NCBI GenBank assembly: GCA_021770445.1
Contig: JAETQY010000015.1
Coordinates: forward strand, 20,287-84,286
Reading direction: 5' to 3'
Length of the DNA: 64,000 nucleotides
Source: Bacillota bacterium
GTDB taxonomy: Bacteria; Bacillota; Clostridia; Oscillospirales; Oscillospiraceae
Shown here: positions 63,665 to 64,000 of the stretch, in pieces
Position numbering within the stretch: position 1 is the first letter of the stretch
How the letters are laid out: the number at the start of each line of letters is the position of its first letter
The notes under the pieces: generated by a model
The model's database searches: none
What the model saw: only the letters and a program-made list of their open reading frames with translations
Told to the model about the DNA's origin: nothing
Made by a program: the position numbers and the translations under genes

Positions 63665-64000
63665 AATGGCTCGTATTGCCGGTATTGACCTGCCGAGAGA
63701 GAAGAGAATCGAGATCGGCCTCACTTATATCTACGGCATTGGGCGCACCAGCGCCAACAAGATCCTGGCCAAGGCCGGGGTAAACCCTGACACCCGCGTG
63801 AAGGACCTCACCGAGGAGGACGAGGCCAAGCTGCGTGAGGTCATCCACGACTACACCGTGGAGGGCGACCTGCGCCGCAACGTGGCGATGGACATCAAGC
63901 GGCTCACCGAGATCGGCTGCTACCGGGGCATCCGCCACCGCAAGGGGCTGCCCGTCCGGGGCCAGCGGTCCAAGACCAACGCCCGTACCCGCAAGGGTCC
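63665..64000 (+). CDS. rpsM: 30S ribosomal protein S13 (3' partial)
   Basis: The window ends after 112 codons of about 121. [21 protein letters not shown] and the C-terminal [20 protein letters not shown] are typical of uS13, which contacts P-site tRNA. GGAGGTG lies upstream. The gene continues outside the window. Confidence 0.96.

Overview
The window is GC-rich, densely coding Firmicute DNA. Protein style (type Z zinc-binding S14, zinc-lid adenylate kinase, SLH, WG-repeat and stalk domains, sigma-54, a SpoIIQ-like M23 protein) and the order secY-adk-map-KOW-infA-rpmJ-rpsM point to a gut Clostridia of the Oscillospiraceae type (Flavonifractor or Lawsonibacter relatives). That placement is inference; no 16S gene is present. 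I see no tRNA, rRNA, CRISPR array, intact insertion sequence or prophage.

Layout. 1-4.4 kb: end of a sugar-acid type operon (TctA permease, HIT protein, 2-hydroxyacid dehydrogenase, DapA-type aldolase, PfkB kinase) closed by a terminator. 4.6-6.8 kb: an SLH-domain surface protein that has lost its 5' end. 7-11.1 kb: a phosphorelay of a 7TM hybrid kinase, a receiver, a CheX-like protein and a CheY, with no DNA-binding output. 11.3-13.3 kb: GH42 beta-galactosidase. 13.5-21.4 kb: a five-gene SWIM / helical-repeat / MoxR ATPase / DUF5682 / VWA cassette, the same set of parts as the uncharacterised E. coli yehLMPQ locus. 21.8-33 kb: amylosucrase and a monosaccharide import and catabolism operon (ChvE-MmsA-MmsB, xylulokinase, fucose/arabinose-isomerase-like protein) facing a divergent ROK regulator. 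34.4-35.1 kb: TetR regulator. 35.2-43.2 kb: a Ser/Thr phospho-signalling island (FHA, two PP2C phosphatases, protease-FHA fusion, two kinases). 43.2-47.5 kb: an HTH-like protein, rpoN, an M23 peptidase, rpiB and a 44-aa protein. 47.9-49.8 kb: a secreted WG-repeat protein. 50-64 kb: the S10-spc-alpha ribosomal protein cluster.

The most striking items are: (1) rplN encodes only 68 residues, with the middle of uL14 missing in frame while both ends are intact; (2) two copies of a structured intergenic element inside the ribosomal cluster (near 50.6 and 63.4 kb), whose outer stem differs in sequence but keeps pairing; (3) the yeh-type MoxR/VWA cassette; (4) the phospho-signalling island, including a kinase with a roughly 700-residue extracellular repeat region; (5) a 22-bp perfect palindrome at the promoter of the sugar operon, a candidate ROK operator; and (6) a 25-bp near-identical direct repeat flanking the small-protein gene at 47.4 kb. 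The ribosomal cluster also has two long structured leaders, before rpsJ and before rpsH, and the spc part is split by a terminator and a new promoter.
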